Of a stretch of 64,000 nucleotides of DNA, positions 42,475 to 54,633 are shown piece by piece. How positions within the stretch are numbered: the first letter of the stretch is position 1; the number at the start of each line of letters is the position of its first letter. Origin of the DNA: Mesorhizobium sp. NFR06 (lineage in GTDB: Bacteria > Pseudomonadota > Alphaproteobacteria > Rhizobiales > Rhizobiaceae); assembly GCF_900115245.1 (NCBI RefSeq), contig NZ_FOVT01000003.1:124001-188000 (forward strand). The letters are read 5' to 3'. The position numbers and the translations under genes are program-made. The notes beneath the pieces were generated by a model that searched no databases, was not told where the DNA came from, and saw nothing but the letters and a program-made list of their open reading frames with translations.

Positions 42475-43059
42475 ATGATGCGTTCAATCCTGGTCGGCAT
42501 TCTCGTCCTGATGGCGACGGGCATCGGCTGGCTGACATTCGACTGGTACCGGGGGCACTATGGCGGCGAGCCCTTCGGCGCGCCCTTCACCCTGGTCGAC
42601 CAGAAAGGCGCGCCGATCACCGAGGCGGCCTTCAGGGGCCACCCGAGCGTCGTCTTCTTCGGTTTCACCCACTGCCCGGAAGTCTGCCCGACGACATTGT
42701 TCGAACTGGCCGGCTGGCTGAAGACGATGGGCGACAGCGGCAAGGACCTCAACGCCTATTTCGTCACCGTCGATCCCGAACGCGACACGCCGGAGACGAT
42801 GAACACCTATGTCAGCAACTTCTCCGACCGCATCACCGGCATCACCGGCGATCCGGACAAGGTGCACGCCATGGCCAAGGCCTTCGGCATCTACTGGAAG
42901 AAGGTCGACACCGGCGACGGCGACTACACGATGGACCATACGGCTTCGGTGCTGCTGCTCAATGCCAGGGGCGATTTCGCCGGCACGATTGCCTATGGCG
43001 AGAGCGCCGACACCGCCGTCGCCAAGCTGAAGCGGCTGGCCGCCGGCGGCCAAACCTGA
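42475..43059 (+). CDS. SCO1/SenC family copper chaperone
   Basis: This 194-residue protein has one N-terminal membrane anchor (residues 4-22) and a periplasmic thioredoxin fold. The copper ligands are C67 and C71 in CPEVC and H155 in MDHTAS. It probably delivers copper to the CuA centre of cytochrome c oxidase, or works as a thiol reductase. The ATG pair is at 42475/42478; the longer frame lacks a proper membrane anchor at the start. The stop TGA overlaps the prmA ATG by one base, so the two are coupled. Confidence 0.93.
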   Translation: MMRSILVGILVLMATGIGWLTFDWYRGHYGGEPFGAPFTLVDQKGAPITEAAFRGHPSVVFFGFTHCPEVCPTTLFELAGWLKTMGDSGKDLNAYFVTVDPERDTPETMNTYVSNFSDRITGITGDPDKVHAMAKAFGIYWKKVDTGDGDYTMDHTASVLLLNARGDFAGTIAYGESADTAVAKLKRLAAGGQT

Positions 43060-43931
43060 TGGCGCAGACCCGGCTCCATCTCACCGCGGGCAAGATTGAA
43101 GCCGACCGCATCTTCGCGGCGCTCGACGCCGCCTTCGAGGATGACGGCCTGCCAATCGCCGTGCTGGAGCTCGACGAGGAAAAAGACATTCACGAAGTAT
43201 CGCTCTACGCCGATGGCGACATCGGTCCTGTCGAAGAGCGCGTCAAGGATATCCTCGCTGGTCTCGGCCTGCCGAAACCTGTCGAGCGCGAGGCCATCCC
43301 CGATATCGACTGGGTGTCGCGCTCGCTGGAAGGCTTGAAGCCGGTACGCGCGGGTCGCTTCCTGGTTCATGGGTCGCACGACCGGGCCAGGCGCCACAGC
43401 GGCGATCTCGCCATCGAGATCGAGGCGGGCCTTGCCTTCGGCACCGGCCACCACGGCACCACCGCCGGATGCCTTGAAATGCTGGACATGGTTGTGCGGC
43501 GCGAGAAACCGCGCAACGCGCTCGACCTCGGCACCGGCAGCGCGGTGCTGGCGATCGCGCTTGCCAAGCTTGCGCATATTCCGGTGCTGGCGACCGACAT
43601 CGATCCCGTCGCCGTTCGCGTCGCCGCCGCCAATGCCCGCCTCAACCATGTGAAGGCGCTGGTCGAGACGGTGACGGCGCCCGGCTTCCATCATCCTATC
43701 TTCGCCAAGCGCGCGCCCTTCGACCTGATCGTCGCCAACATCCTGGCGCGGCCGCTGATGCGGCTCGCGCCCGAAATGGCCAGGCACGTCAGCCTCGGCG
43801 GCTCCCTGGTGCTCTCCGGCATCCTCGACCGGCAGCGCGACGCGGTGATCTCGGCCTATGTCGGCCAGAGTTTTCGCCACGTCCGTACCTCGCATCGCGA
43901 GGGCTGGTCGACGATCCACCTCAAGCGCTGA
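43059..43931 (+). CDS. prmA: Ribosomal protein L11 methyltransferase
   Basis: This 290-residue AdoMet-dependent enzyme methylates ribosomal protein L11. An N-terminal L11-recognition domain (1-110) is followed by the Rossmann methyltransferase domain, with motif [28 protein letters not shown] and [15 protein letters not shown] (the family N-I-L-x-x-P-L). [14 protein letters not shown] residues ([15 protein letters not shown]) complete the AdoMet pocket. Overlap with the SCO stop indicates one transcript. Confidence 0.95.
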   Translation: MAQTRLHLTAGKIEADRIFAALDAAFEDDGLPIAVLELDEEKDIHEVSLYADGDIGPVEERVKDILAGLGLPKPVEREAIPDIDWVSRSLEGLKPVRAGRFLVHGSHDRARRHSGDLAIEIEAGLAFGTGHHGTTAGCLEMLDMVVRREKPRNALDLGTGSAVLAIALAKLAHIPVLATDIDPVAVRVAAANARLNHVKALVETVTAPGFHHPIFAKRAPFDLIVANILARPLMRLAPEMARHVSLGGSLVLSGILDRQRDAVISAYVGQSFRHVRTSHREGWSTIHLKR

Positions 43932-44018
43932 GACAGTCGTCTGGCCCTGCCGAAATCGATTCCGGATTGGCGAGGCATGCGCTACGCTCGCCGCAAGCCA
44001 TTCGAGGGAGATGCCAAA

Positions 44019-45863
44019 ATGTTCCAGACCTTTGATTCTGCTGGCGATCCGGCCGTCGGCAAGCCGCGCGTGGCGCTGCTGCGGCAATGGCTGGCGGAAA
44101 ATAACCTCGATGGCTTCATGGTGCCCCGCGCGGACGAGCACCAGGGCGAATATGTCGCCGATCGCTCGGCGCGGCTGAAATGGCTGACCGGCTTTTCCGG
44201 CTCGGCCGGCGTCGCCATCATCCTGCGCGACCGCGCCTTCATCTTCGTCGACGGACGCTACACGCTCCAGGTGCGCGGCGAGGTCGACCTGTCGATCTTC
44301 ACCGTCGAAAGCCTCATCGACAATCCGCCGGCCAACTGGATCAAGGACAATCTCGGCAAGGGCGCAAGGCTCGGCTTCGACCCCTGGCTGCACACGATCG
44401 GCGAGGTCAAGGCGCTGAAGGCATCGGCCGAGCAATCCGGCGCGACATTGGTGCCGCTCGACAGGAACCCGATCGACATCATCTGGACGGACCAGCCGCC
44501 GCCGCCGCGCGCACCCGTCGAGATCCATCCGCTCAACCTTGCCGGCGAACTCGCCAAGGACAAGCTGGCCCGGCTGGCTGGCTCGATCGAAAAGGACGGT
44601 GCCACCCATGCGGTGCTGACCGACCCCTCTTCGATCGCCTGGGCCTTCAACATCCGTGGTGGTGACGTGCCGCACACGCCGCTGGCGCTCGGCTTTGCCA
44701 TCCTCGCCGCCGACGGCAAGCATCAGCTGTTCATGGACCAGCGCAAATTCCCGCGCCAGGTCGAGGCCTATCTCACGCAGCTTGCCGATCTGCATGATCC
44801 GGCCGATTTCGAAGCGGCGATTGTCGAGTTGGCCAGGAACGGCGCCAAGATCGCGCTCGATCCGGTGCTGGCGGCGGAGAAGCTGCGCATGCTGGCCGAG
44901 GATAATGGCGGCACCGTCGTGTTGGCCGCCGACCCTGCCCGCATCCCGCGCGCCACCAAGAACCAGGCAGAGATCGCCGGCAGCCGGGCAGCGCATCGCC
45001 GCGACGGCGCCGCGGTTGCCAAGCTGCTTTGCTGGCTCGATCGCCAGAAGCCCGGCTCACTCGACGAAATCGCCGTCGTCACCAAGCTCGAAGAGGTGCG
45101 CCGGCGGACCGGCGAGGAAACCCAGATGCCGCTGTGCGACGTCTCCTTCGACACGATTTCCGGCGCCGGCCCGAACGGCGCCATCATGCATTACCGCGTC
45201 TCGCGCGCCACCAGCCGCAAGCTGCAGGGCGGCGAGTTGTTCCTGCTCGATTCCGGCGGCCAGTATCAGGACGGCACCACCGACATCACCCGCACCGTGC
45301 CGATCGGTGAGCCGACGCAGGAAATGCGCGAGCGCTTCACCCTGGTGCTGAAGGGCATGATCGGCATCTCGACGCTGCGTTTCCCCGCCGGCACGCGCGG
45401 CTCGGAAATCGACGCCGTTGCCCGCATGGCGCTCTGGAAGCACGGCTGCGACTTCGCTCACGGCACCGGCCACGGCGTCGGCTCCTACCTTGCCGTGCAT
45501 GAAGGGCCGCAGCGCATCGCCCGCACGGGAACTGAAAAACTGCTTGCCGGCATGATGCTGTCCAATGAGCCCGGCTACTACAAGGAAGGCGACTACGGCA
45601 TCCGCATCGAGAACCTGATCCTGGTCACGCCGGCTCAGCCGATCGAAGGCGGCGACATCGCCATGCACGGCTTCGAGACGCTGACGCTGGCGCCGATCGA
45701 CAAGCGGCTCATCCGCAGCGATCTGTTGCACCGCGATGAACTGCAGTGGCTCGATCGGTATCACGCCCGGGTGCTGGCCGAGATCGGCCCGATGGTCGAC
45801 GGCGAGACGCTGGCCTGGCTGGAGAAAGCCACTGCGCCGCTGCCGCACGACGCGAAGATCTGA
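44019..45863 (+). CDS. Xaa-Pro aminopeptidase (aminopeptidase P family)
   Basis: This 614-residue, three-domain creatinase/aminopeptidase P enzyme removes an N-terminal residue before proline. Two N-terminal creatinase-like domains are followed by the pita-bread catalytic domain. The di-metal ligands are visible: Asp in LLDSGG and GTTDITRT, His in HGTGHGVGSYL, Glu in SNEPGYY and GIRIENL. The length matches the long, APP1-like form rather than the ~440-residue PepP. The ATG at 44019 has GAGGGAG 9 nt upstream. It ends 1 bp from the convergent azlD gene. Confidence 0.95.
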   Translation: MFQTFDSAGDPAVGKPRVALLRQWLAENNLDGFMVPRADEHQGEYVADRSARLKWLTGFSGSAGVAIILRDRAFIFVDGRYTLQVRGEVDLSIFTVESLIDNPPANWIKDNLGKGARLGFDPWLHTIGEVKALKASAEQSGATLVPLDRNPIDIIWTDQPPPPRAPVEIHPLNLAGELAKDKLARLAGSIEKDGATHAVLTDPSSIAWAFNIRGGDVPHTPLALGFAILAADGKHQLFMDQRKFPRQVEAYLTQLADLHDPADFEAAIVELARNGAKIALDPVLAAEKLRMLAEDNGGTVVLAADPARIPRATKNQAEIAGSRAAHRRDGAAVAKLLCWLDRQKPGSLDEIAVVTKLEEVRRRTGEETQMPLCDVSFDTISGAGPNGAIMHYRVSRATSRKLQGGELFLLDSGGQYQDGTTDITRTVPIGEPTQEMRERFTLVLKGMIGISTLRFPAGTRGSEIDAVARMALWKHGCDFAHGTGHGVGSYLAVHEGPQRIARTGTEKLLAGMMLSNEPGYYKEGDYGIRIENLILVTPAQPIEGGDIAMHGFETLTLAPIDKRLIRSDLLHRDELQWLDRYHARVLAEIGPMVDGETLAWLEKATAPLPHDAKI

Positions 45864-45864
45864 T

Positions 45865-46161
45865 CTACCCGACGAACTGGCGCGCCAGGATCAGGACAGC
45901 GGCGCCGGCGAGGAACATCGCCATCAGGCCGCCGCGCAGCGACACCAGCGCGGTGACGACCAGCGCCGCCCATTCCGTCGGGCCGGCATGCAGCAGTTCC
46001 GGCGCGACGAGCGTCGTCAGCACAGCGGCCGGCACGGCGTTGAGGCCAGCCTCGACGCGCGGATGGATCGTCTCGAAGCGCGAGATGACGAGGTGGCCGC
46101 CGACGCGGGTTAGATAGGTGGCGACGGCGCCGGCAAGGATGATCCAGAAGGTCGTGCTCAT
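45865..46161 (-). CDS. azlD: AzlD family membrane protein, small subunit of amino-acid exporter
   Basis: This 98-residue protein has three to four hydrophobic segments (FWIILAGAVATYLTRVGGHL, LNAVPAAVLTTLVAPELL, LIALVV-type stretch, GLMAMFLAGAAVLIL). The signature TYLTRVGG and NAVPAAVLT are typical of AzlD. It pairs with AzlC to export branched-chain amino acids and analogues. Its ATG overlaps the azlC stop by 4 bp. Confidence 0.92.
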   Translation of the reverse strand: MSTTFWIILAGAVATYLTRVGGHLVISRFETIHPRVEAGLNAVPAAVLTTLVAPELLHAGPTEWAALVVTALVSLRGGLMAMFLAGAAVLILARQFVG

Positions 46162-46886
46162 GGCCGCTTGCCCACGCCGCTATGGTGTGGCGGCAGGATC
46201 ACCGCCAGGAGAACGCCGGCGACCGCGCCGATCGAAACATGCCAGGGCGAGCCGACGGTTCGGTAGGCAATGATCGAGGCGGCGGCGCTGGCCGCGACGA
46301 CGGGCGCCCAAAGCGGCCGCTTGCGGAAGCCAAGCACCAGGCCGAGGAAATAGATCGGCAGCAGGAAATCGATGCCCAGCGCATGCGTGTTCGGGATCAA
46401 CTTGCCGAACACCGCGCCGAGGCCGCTTTCGATCACCCAGAAAACGTAGACCGGCAGGCCGAGGCCGAGATACCAGACGAAACCGACCGGACGGCCGGAC
46501 TCTGCCCTAGCCTCCGCGATGGCATATTGCGGATCGGTCAGGATGAAATAGCCGACCGCCTGCTGCAGCACCGGCCAATGCGCGATGCGCCGGCCGATGC
46601 CGGCCGAATAGAGCACATGGCGAAAGTTCACCGCGAAGATCGACAGCACGACCAGCCATGGCGCGACATGCTGGCCGAACAGCTCGATGCCGACCATCTG
46701 ACTGGCGCCGCCATAGATCATGGCGCTCATCAGGAAGGCTTCGAGGACGGAGAAACCATTGTCGACCGCGATCGTGCCGAACAGCAACGCGAACGGCGCC
46801 GAAGCGACGACGACCGGCATCGACAGCCGCACGCCGGCCCAGAAATCGCCCCCGGCCCGACCCTCAGAGATTGCTTCCGCTACCAT
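46158..46886 (-). CDS. azlC: AzlC family branched-chain amino-acid exporter, large subunit
   Basis: This 242-residue inner-membrane protein has about six to eight hydrophobic segments. Family motifs are APFALLFGTIAVDNGFS, SAMIYGGASQMVGIEL, NFRHVLYSAGIG and FILTDPQYAIAE. It forms the transporter with AzlD, whose gene overlaps its stop codon. The start at 46886 is preferred over 46910, with GGAG 6 nt upstream. Confidence 0.93.
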   Translation of the reverse strand: MVAEAISEGRAGGDFWAGVRLSMPVVVASAPFALLFGTIAVDNGFSVLEAFLMSAMIYGGASQMVGIELFGQHVAPWLVVLSIFAVNFRHVLYSAGIGRRIAHWPVLQQAVGYFILTDPQYAIAEARAESGRPVGFVWYLGLGLPVYVFWVIESGLGAVFGKLIPNTHALGIDFLLPIYFLGLVLGFRKRPLWAPVVAASAAASIIAYRTVGSPWHVSIGAVAGVLLAVILPPHHSGVGKRP

Positions 46887-47062
46887 CCATCGCTCCTTGA
46901 GCGGCCTCATGTAGGGAGCGTCGCCTTGCTTGTCACACGAATTCGCTTGAGCCGACGATCAGCGGAACTGATGGGCAGCCCTTGCTGACCGCGGATCAGC
47001 TGACGAATCAATGCTGCCATTCGGATTTTTTGCCCGCCCCCTATTGTCCCGCAGTCGCGTCT

Positions 47063-47090
47063 TGGCGCAAAACGCCTCCTGGCGCAAAAC
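47063..47090 (+). repeat. Pair of 11-bp direct repeats before an SDR gene
   Basis: TGGCGCAAAAC occurs at 47063-47073 and again at 47080-47090, a 17-bp period, directly before the ribosome site (AGAGGGGG) of the SDR gene at 47108. It may be a small duplication or a regulator site. The rest of the gap 46911-47107 shows nothing else. Confidence 0.6.
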
Positions 47091-47107
47091 AAGAGAGGGG
47101 GCGACGG

Positions 47108-47866
47108 ATGGTCGTCTTTGATTTCACCGGCAGGCATGCGGTTGTGACCGGCGCAGGCGGCGGCATGGGCGAAGCGATCGCGCTTGCGCTGCTCGAGGCG
47201 GGTGCCTCCGTCACCGCCATCGATGTCAAGCCGTGTCCGGCCTCGCTTTCCGGCTATAATGATAGGCTGACCTTCGCCCAGGGCAACCTCACCGACGCCG
47301 CTTTCGTCGAACAGGTCATCGGCGCCGCCGGCCGCGAACGCGGCGGCATCGACTATCTCGCCAATGTCGCCGGCGTGCTCTGGTTCGGTCGCGACAGGTC
47401 CGCGCTCGAGATGGATCTCGACGTTTGGGACGAGGTCTTCAACATCAACCTGAAGTCGTTCGTGCACACCGCGCGTTCCGTCGTTCCCCAGATGCGCGCT
47501 GGTGGCCGCGGCGGCGCCATGGTGCATTTCTCGACCATCCAGTGGTATCGCGGCGACCCGAAGCCGCAGGACGCCTATCAGGCATCGAAGGCGGGCGTTT
47601 GCGCGCTGTCCAAGTCGCTCGCCATGCAGCTCGCAGGCGAGCGCATCCGCTCGAATGCGATCTGCCCCGGCATGGCACTGACGCCGCTGCAAGCGCGTTG
47701 GGACACCGAGGAGAAGCGCGCCGCCGTGGCGAGCTATACTCCGCTCGGCCGCATCGGCACGCCGCAGGACATGGCCAACGCCGCGCTTTTCCTGCTTTCG
47801 GACGCCGCAAGCTATATCACCGGCATCGAACTTGCCGTCGACGGCGGCCTGCTGATGCGGATGTAA
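47108..47866 (+). CDS. SDR family oxidoreductase
   Basis: This 252-residue classical short-chain dehydrogenase has the cofactor motif TGAGGGMG (14-21), an acidic residue after strand 2 (AIDVKP) suggesting NAD(H), NVAGV in place of the usual NNAG, a catalytic Ser in HFSTIQWY, and YQASKAG with the Tyr/Lys pair. The closing AVDGGLLMRM is also typical. The ATG at 47108 gives the usual N-terminus; the longer frame upstream would add about 42 unrelated residues. The substrate is unknown. Confidence 0.9.
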   Translation: MVVFDFTGRHAVVTGAGGGMGEAIALALLEAGASVTAIDVKPCPASLSGYNDRLTFAQGNLTDAAFVEQVIGAAGRERGGIDYLANVAGVLWFGRDRSALEMDLDVWDEVFNINLKSFVHTARSVVPQMRAGGRGGAMVHFSTIQWYRGDPKPQDAYQASKAGVCALSKSLAMQLAGERIRSNAICPGMALTPLQARWDTEEKRAAVASYTPLGRIGTPQDMANAALFLLSDAASYITGIELAVDGGLLMRM

Positions 47867-47867
47867 A

Positions 47868-47897
47868 ACGCTGGCCTGATCCGCCAGGCCGGAGCGT
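47868..47897 (-). terminator. Hairpin terminator between convergent genes
   Basis: ACGCT-GGCCTG / CAGGCC-gg-AGCGT forms a stem whose minus-strand end is followed by TTTT. It suits ending the DUF2461/ligA transcript; on the plus strand there is no T-run. Confidence 0.65.
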
Positions 47898-48588
47898 CAG
47901 GCAGCGACCACCGTGCCTTGAATCGCCCTGCCCCAGTCGAGCAGCGGCTTGGCGCTAAGCGTGAAATCGACGAGGTCGTCGACCAGCGCCGGCGAATGGA
48001 TCGTCGCCGGATCGATCTCGTGCCGGACGACAAAATGCCTGTTGCGCACGGCCTGGGCAAGATCGTCGTCGCTAACGTCCTCAAAGCCGCGCGGCGCGCG
48101 CTTCAGGCGGTCTTCCGCATCGAGCTCCAGGCCAGCCTTCTTGAGCAAGGAGACCATGCCGCGGAACGCGGCGGGCTTGGTCACGATCGCCTTGCGCATC
48201 GCCTGCAGCAGTTCCGGCGCCGGCTGCCACCAGGCAACGCCGGAAAAGCAGCGTTCGAGCCCGATATGCACATAGAAGACGCCTTGCGACATCTTGGTGC
48301 CGTCCGGCGACAGGATAGCCGACAGATGCCGGTTGTAGGGCCGCTTGTCCTTTGAGAAGCGCACGTCGCGGTTGATCCGGAACAGCGATTTCTTGCGGTC
48401 GCCGCGCAAGCCGAGCTTGGCCCCGTCGAAGCGCTCGGTAAGCGTCTCGACCAGATCGCAGAACGGCTCGTGCAGCTCGCTGTCGAAGAGCTCGCGGTTT
48501 TCCTGGAACCACTCGCGGCTCTGGTGGAAGTCGAGCGCCTTGAGGAAGGGAATGGCCTTCTGCCCAAAACCCTTGAATGAGCCCGCCA

Positions 48589-48589
<1 letters not shown>
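47897..48589 (-). CDS. DUF2461 domain-containing protein
   Basis: This 230-residue protein matches the DUF2461 family: FLKALDFHQSREWFQENREL at the start, then SLFRINRDVRFSKDKRPYN, FYVHIGLERCFSGVAWWQPA and KRAPRGFEDV. Members are soluble and of unknown function. Its ATG overlaps the ligA stop codon (TGATG), so it is coupled to the DNA ligase gene. That hints at a repair-related role, but no catalytic residues can be named. Confidence 0.92.
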
Positions 48590-50826
<2,237 letters not shown>

Positions 50827-50931
50827 CTATAAATCACGATTTGTCGGGAGGGAGATAGCCTGTGGAAAAATCATTGCTCGACAGCAGGATACAGCCATCT
50901 GCTGACTCTGCCCACGAGAACAAGGGAATGC

Positions 50932-52605
50932 CTAAGCCGCGGCCGTGTTCTCGCGCAGCAACCGGTCCGCCGCGGCGCGCGCCTCGTCGGTGATGGTGGC
51001 GCCGGCCAGCATGCGCGCGATTTCTTCCTGGCGCGCTGCGCGGTCCATTTCGGCAATGCCGGTGGCGACACGGTCCTTGCCGCCGGATTTGGAGATCAGG
51101 AAATGTGTTGCCGCGCGCGCCGCGACCTGCGGCGCGTGGGTGACGGAAAGCACCTGCACCCGCTTCGACAGCCGCGCCAGCCGCTGGCCGATGGCGTCGG
51201 CCACCGCGCCACCGACGCCGGTGTCGATTTCATCGAACACAAGCGTCGGCGCCGAGCCGCGATCCGCCAGCGCTACCTTCAGCGCCAGGAGGAAGCGCGA
51301 CAGCTCGCCGCCGGAAGCCACCTTCATCATCGGCCCCGGCCTGGTTCCCGGATTGGTCCGCACCCAGAATTCGACCTGGTCGATGCCTTCTTCCATGCGG
51401 CTTTCGGCATCGCTGCCGATCTCGACGATGAACTCTGCCCGTTCGAGCTTCAGCGCCGGCAGTTCCGCCATCACCGCTTTGGTCAGGCCGGCAGCCGCCG
51501 CATGGCGCAGCGAAGAAAGCTGCGCCGCGGAAATGTCATAGGCCTCGCGCCCGGCGGCGGCCTGTTTTTCCAGCGCATGCAGTCGCCCCTCGCCGGCATC
51601 GAGGTCGGCAAGATCGGCCACCATCGTGTCGCGCAGCTGCGCCAGATCGTCGACCGAGACATTGTGCTTGCGCGAGGCGGCGCGCAGGGCGAACAGCCGC
51701 TCCTCCGCCTTCTCCAGCCGCTGTGGGTCATATTCGGTGGCGCGAAGCGCCGCCTCGACGCCGGACTGCGCGGCGTCCAGCGAGATCATCGCCTCGTCGA
51801 GCGATTTGACCACGTCGTCGAGCAGGCCCGGCGCTTCAGCCGATTTGCGCTGCAGCCGTCGCAACAGGCTGGCAAGTTGCGGCAGGGGCGAGGACGGGCC
51901 TGACAGCGTGTCCTGCGCATCATGGATTTCGCCGGCAATCTTTTCGACGCGCATCATTTGCGCGCGCAGTTGGGCAAGCTCGGTCTCCTCGCCCGGCTGC
52001 GGATCGAGTCTTGCGAGCTCGGCGACTGAAGCGCGCAAATAATCTGCCTCCCGCGCCGCCGCCTCGACCTTGGCGCGATGCCGGGAAAGCTCCTGCTCGC
52101 AGTTTCGCCAATAGCGCCAGGCTTCGCCCGTGCCGCGCATGGCGCCCAGATGGCCGCCGAAACTGTCAAGCAATTCACGATGCGCGCCGGGATCGACCAG
52201 CGCCCGCTCGTCATGCTGGCCATGGATCTCGACGAGCGCCCGGCCGACGTCGCGCATCAGGGTGACACTCGAGGGCTGGTCGTTGACGAAGACACGCGTG
52301 CGGCCGTCGGCTGTCTGCACCCGGCGCAGGATGATGTCGCCGTCGTCCTCGATGTCGTTTTCGGCCAGCAGCGCGCGTGCCGGATGGTTGCGCGGCACGT
52401 CGAACACGGCGATGACCTGGCCTTGCGCGGCGCCGTGGCGGACGAGCGACGCATCGCCACGCGCGCCGAGCGCCAGCGACAATGCGTCGAGCAGGATGGA
52501 TTTGCCGGCGCCGGTCTCGCCGGTGAGCACCGACAGCCCGGGCAGGAAGTCGATGTCCAGCTTCTCGATCAGGACGATATCGCGGATCGACAGTCTGGAC
52601 AGCAT
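50932..52605 (-). CDS. recN: DNA repair protein RecN
   Basis: This 557-residue SMC-like ATPase gathers broken DNA ends during double-strand break repair. The N-terminal Walker A is GETGAGKSILLDALSLALG (about 29-36). A long coiled-coil middle follows, with the ABC signature VASGGELSRFLLALK and Walker B TLVFDEIDTGVGG in the C-terminal head. The start at 52605 gives the usual MLSRLSIRDIVLIEKL; bases upstream belong to the bamD end. It follows bamD closely (8-bp gap), suggesting one transcript. No clear LexA box is seen, as the upstream region is coding. Confidence 0.96.
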   Translation of the reverse strand: MLSRLSIRDIVLIEKLDIDFLPGLSVLTGETGAGKSILLDALSLALGARGDASLVRHGAAQGQVIAVFDVPRNHPARALLAENDIEDDGDIILRRVQTADGRTRVFVNDQPSSVTLMRDVGRALVEIHGQHDERALVDPGAHRELLDSFGGHLGAMRGTGEAWRYWRNCEQELSRHRAKVEAAAREADYLRASVAELARLDPQPGEETELAQLRAQMMRVEKIAGEIHDAQDTLSGPSSPLPQLASLLRRLQRKSAEAPGLLDDVVKSLDEAMISLDAAQSGVEAALRATEYDPQRLEKAEERLFALRAASRKHNVSVDDLAQLRDTMVADLADLDAGEGRLHALEKQAAAGREAYDISAAQLSSLRHAAAAGLTKAVMAELPALKLERAEFIVEIGSDAESRMEEGIDQVEFWVRTNPGTRPGPMMKVASGGELSRFLLALKVALADRGSAPTLVFDEIDTGVGGAVADAIGQRLARLSKRVQVLSVTHAPQVAARAATHFLISKSGGKDRVATGIAEMDRAARQEEIARMLAGATITDEARAAADRLLRENTAAA

Positions 52606-52613
52606 CGCAAGCT

Positions 52614-53483
52614 TCAGGCGCCGGTGATCAGTTTCCCGGCCTTGGATATCCACGACCCGGCATTCTCGCGCGGCTCAAGCCCATTGCTCTGCAGGAGCTT
52701 GTAGGAATCCTTGTACCACTGGCTGTCGGGATAGTTGTTGCCGAGCACTGCCGCGGCCGTCTGCGCTTCCGAGGTCAGGCCCATGGCATAATAGGACTCG
52801 GTCAGACGCGCGAGCGCCTCCTCGACATGGCGGGTGTTGGAATAGCTCTCGACCACGGTACGGAAGCGCTTCACCGCGGCGATATAATCGCGACGCTCGA
52901 GATAATAGCGGCCGACCTGCATTTCCTTGCCGGCGAGCTGGTCGTTGGCGAAGCGGATCTTGTCCTTGGCGTCGGTGACATATTCGGAGTCCGGCCAGCG
53001 CGTCACCAGATCCTGCATGGTCTGGATGGTCTGGCGCGCTTCCTTCTGATCCTGTGTAACGTCCTTGATCTGTCGATAGTAGCTCAGGCCGATGATGTAT
53101 TGCGCGTAGGCGGCCTCGTCGGTCGACGGATAGAGCGTCAGATAGCGCTTCGCCGTGCCGATCGCTTCGTCATAATTGCCGGCGCGATAGTCGGCGAAAG
53201 CACCCATCACCATCGATTTGCGCGCGAATTCCGAATAGGGGTGCTGGCGGTCGACCGCGTCGAACTTCTTGCTCGCTTCCTCGAGGCGGCCGGCATTCAT
53301 GTTGGCCAGGCCCTGGTTGTAGAGAACGTCGGCCGGTTCGGTTTGGTCGACATAGGTCGCCAGATTGACATCCTTCTCGGAGGACATGCAGGCCGACAGC
53401 ACGAGCGCGGGAGCAACCACCGACAGAGCCAGCAAAACACCCCGACGCGGCGCCATCGATTGACCAACTCGCGAAAACAACAT
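52614..53483 (-). CDS. bamD: Outer membrane protein assembly factor BamD
   Basis: This 289-residue outer-membrane lipoprotein is part of the BAM complex that inserts beta-barrel proteins. The signal ends in the lipobox LSAC (C32 lipidated). It has about five TPR-like repeats ([60 protein letters not shown]). The ATG at 53483 is preferred over 53531 because it places the signal at the N-terminus. The order lpxC-bamD-recN-ligA is common in Alphaproteobacteria. Confidence 0.96.
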   Translation of the reverse strand: MLFSRVGQSMAPRRGVLLALSVVAPALVLSACMSSEKDVNLATYVDQTEPADVLYNQGLANMNAGRLEEASKKFDAVDRQHPYSEFARKSMVMGAFADYRAGNYDEAIGTAKRYLTLYPSTDEAAYAQYIIGLSYYRQIKDVTQDQKEARQTIQTMQDLVTRWPDSEYVTDAKDKIRFANDQLAGKEMQVGRYYLERRDYIAAVKRFRTVVESYSNTRHVEEALARLTESYYAMGLTSEAQTAAAVLGNNYPDSQWYKDSYKLLQSNGLEPRENAGSWISKAGKLITGA

Positions 53484-53545
53484 GTTTGGATTCCGCCCCT
53501 TCGGCGTCGTTGAGATCCGGGCCGAAGCCATAGACCATTATCCCC

Positions 53546-53572
53546 TTGCCCGGCAACGCTATGGCCGGGCAA
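53546..53572. terminator. Perfect 9-bp hairpin in the bamD leader
   Basis: TTGCCCGGC / GCCGGGCAA with a 9-nt loop lies in the 202-bp gap between lpxC and bamD. For the minus-strand transcript it lacks a following T-run, so it may attenuate or stabilise rather than terminate. Confidence 0.45.
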
Positions 53573-53685
53573 TCGCACATTTTTGTGGCAGGCCGACGCT
53601 ACGGCCCAAGCTTCGCGATTTGGCCGCCCTGTGATGCAGCCGTGCAACACAAGCCTGGCTACAAAGCCAGAAAACGGTTAAAAAA

Positions 53686-54633
53686 TCAGATCACCCAAGG
53701 CGCATAGACCGGCCCGCTGACAGCGATCATCTCGGCCACGCGGCCGCGCTCGCGGCGCCTCGTCTCGACGATCTCGAAGGCCGTCCGGTCGGAAAGAAGC
53801 CGCCGCAGCGCCGAAGCATTCATTCGGTGCCCGCCGCGGTAGGAACGGAAGCAGCCGATGAATCGCGCCCCGGCCAGCGCCAGGTCGCCCATAGCATCGA
53901 GCGTCTTGTGGCGGGCGAATTCATTGGGGTAGCGCAGCCCGCCGACATTGATGACGCGGTTGTCGTCGCCGATGACCAGTGAATTTTCCAGCGACGAGCC
54001 GAGCGCATAACCGGCGGCCCAAAGCCGCTCGACATCCTTCATGAAGCCGAAGGTGCGCGAGCGCGCAATGTCGCGGCGGAAGATGTCGGGATTGATGTCG
54101 GAGGCGAATTGCTGCCGGCCGATCGCCGGGCTTTCAAAATCGATTTCGACCTCGAAACGCGTGCCGTCGTAGGGACGGAACTCGGCCCAGGATGCACCGG
54201 CTTCCACGCGCACCGGCTTGACCACACGGATGTAGCGCCGCTTCACCGCCAGCGTCTCGATGCCCGCCTGGTCGATGGCTTCGACGAAGGCCATGGCGCT
54301 GCCGTCGAGAATGGGCACTTCCGGGCCGTCGATCTCGATGATGAGATTGTCGATGCCGAGCCCGAACACCGTCGCCATCAGGTGCTCGACGGTGCCGATA
54401 TGCTGACCCGCCGGATCGCCGAGCATGGTGCAAAGATCCGTAGCGCCGACTTCCGCGACCAGAGCGCGGAACTCGCGGCTTTCGCCGCCATTCGAAAGAT
54501 GGAAGACGATACCAGCATCCGCGTCGGCGGGCAGGAACTGAACGGTGACGGGTTTGCCGCTATGGACGCCGATGCCGGTCAGCGTCGCGCGCGATTTCAC
54601 TGTCGTCTGATAATCGTGCAAGAGTAACCCCAT
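53686..54633 (-). CDS. lpxC: UDP-3-O-acyl-N-acetylglucosamine deacetylase
   Basis: This 315-residue zinc enzyme carries out the committed step of lipid A synthesis. The zinc ligands are H84 (VEHLMAT), H242 and D246 (RHKTLDAMGDL), and the catalytic base is H269 (RGGHRMNA). The N-terminal GIGVHSGKPV and the GPEVPILDGSA loop are also canonical. The start at 54633 (MGLLLHDYQ) is chosen because upstream residues are unlike the family. Its own promoter should lie in the 331-bp gap after ftsZ. Confidence 0.97.
   Translation of the reverse strand: MGLLLHDYQTTVKSRATLTGIGVHSGKPVTVQFLPADADAGIVFHLSNGGESREFRALVAEVGATDLCTMLGDPAGQHIGTVEHLMATVFGLGIDNLIIEIDGPEVPILDGSAMAFVEAIDQAGIETLAVKRRYIRVVKPVRVEAGASWAEFRPYDGTRFEVEIDFESPAIGRQQFASDINPDIFRRDIARSRTFGFMKDVERLWAAGYALGSSLENSLVIGDDNRVINVGGLRYPNEFARHKTLDAMGDLALAGARFIGCFRSYRGGHRMNASALRRLLSDRTAFEIVETRRRERGRVAEMIAVSGPVYAPWVI

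Noticed and set aside
42993-44996. 667-codon minus-strand frame opposite prmA and aminopeptidase P
   Set aside because: Both sense genes are complete with catalytic residues. The antisense frame spans two genes and has shadow composition.
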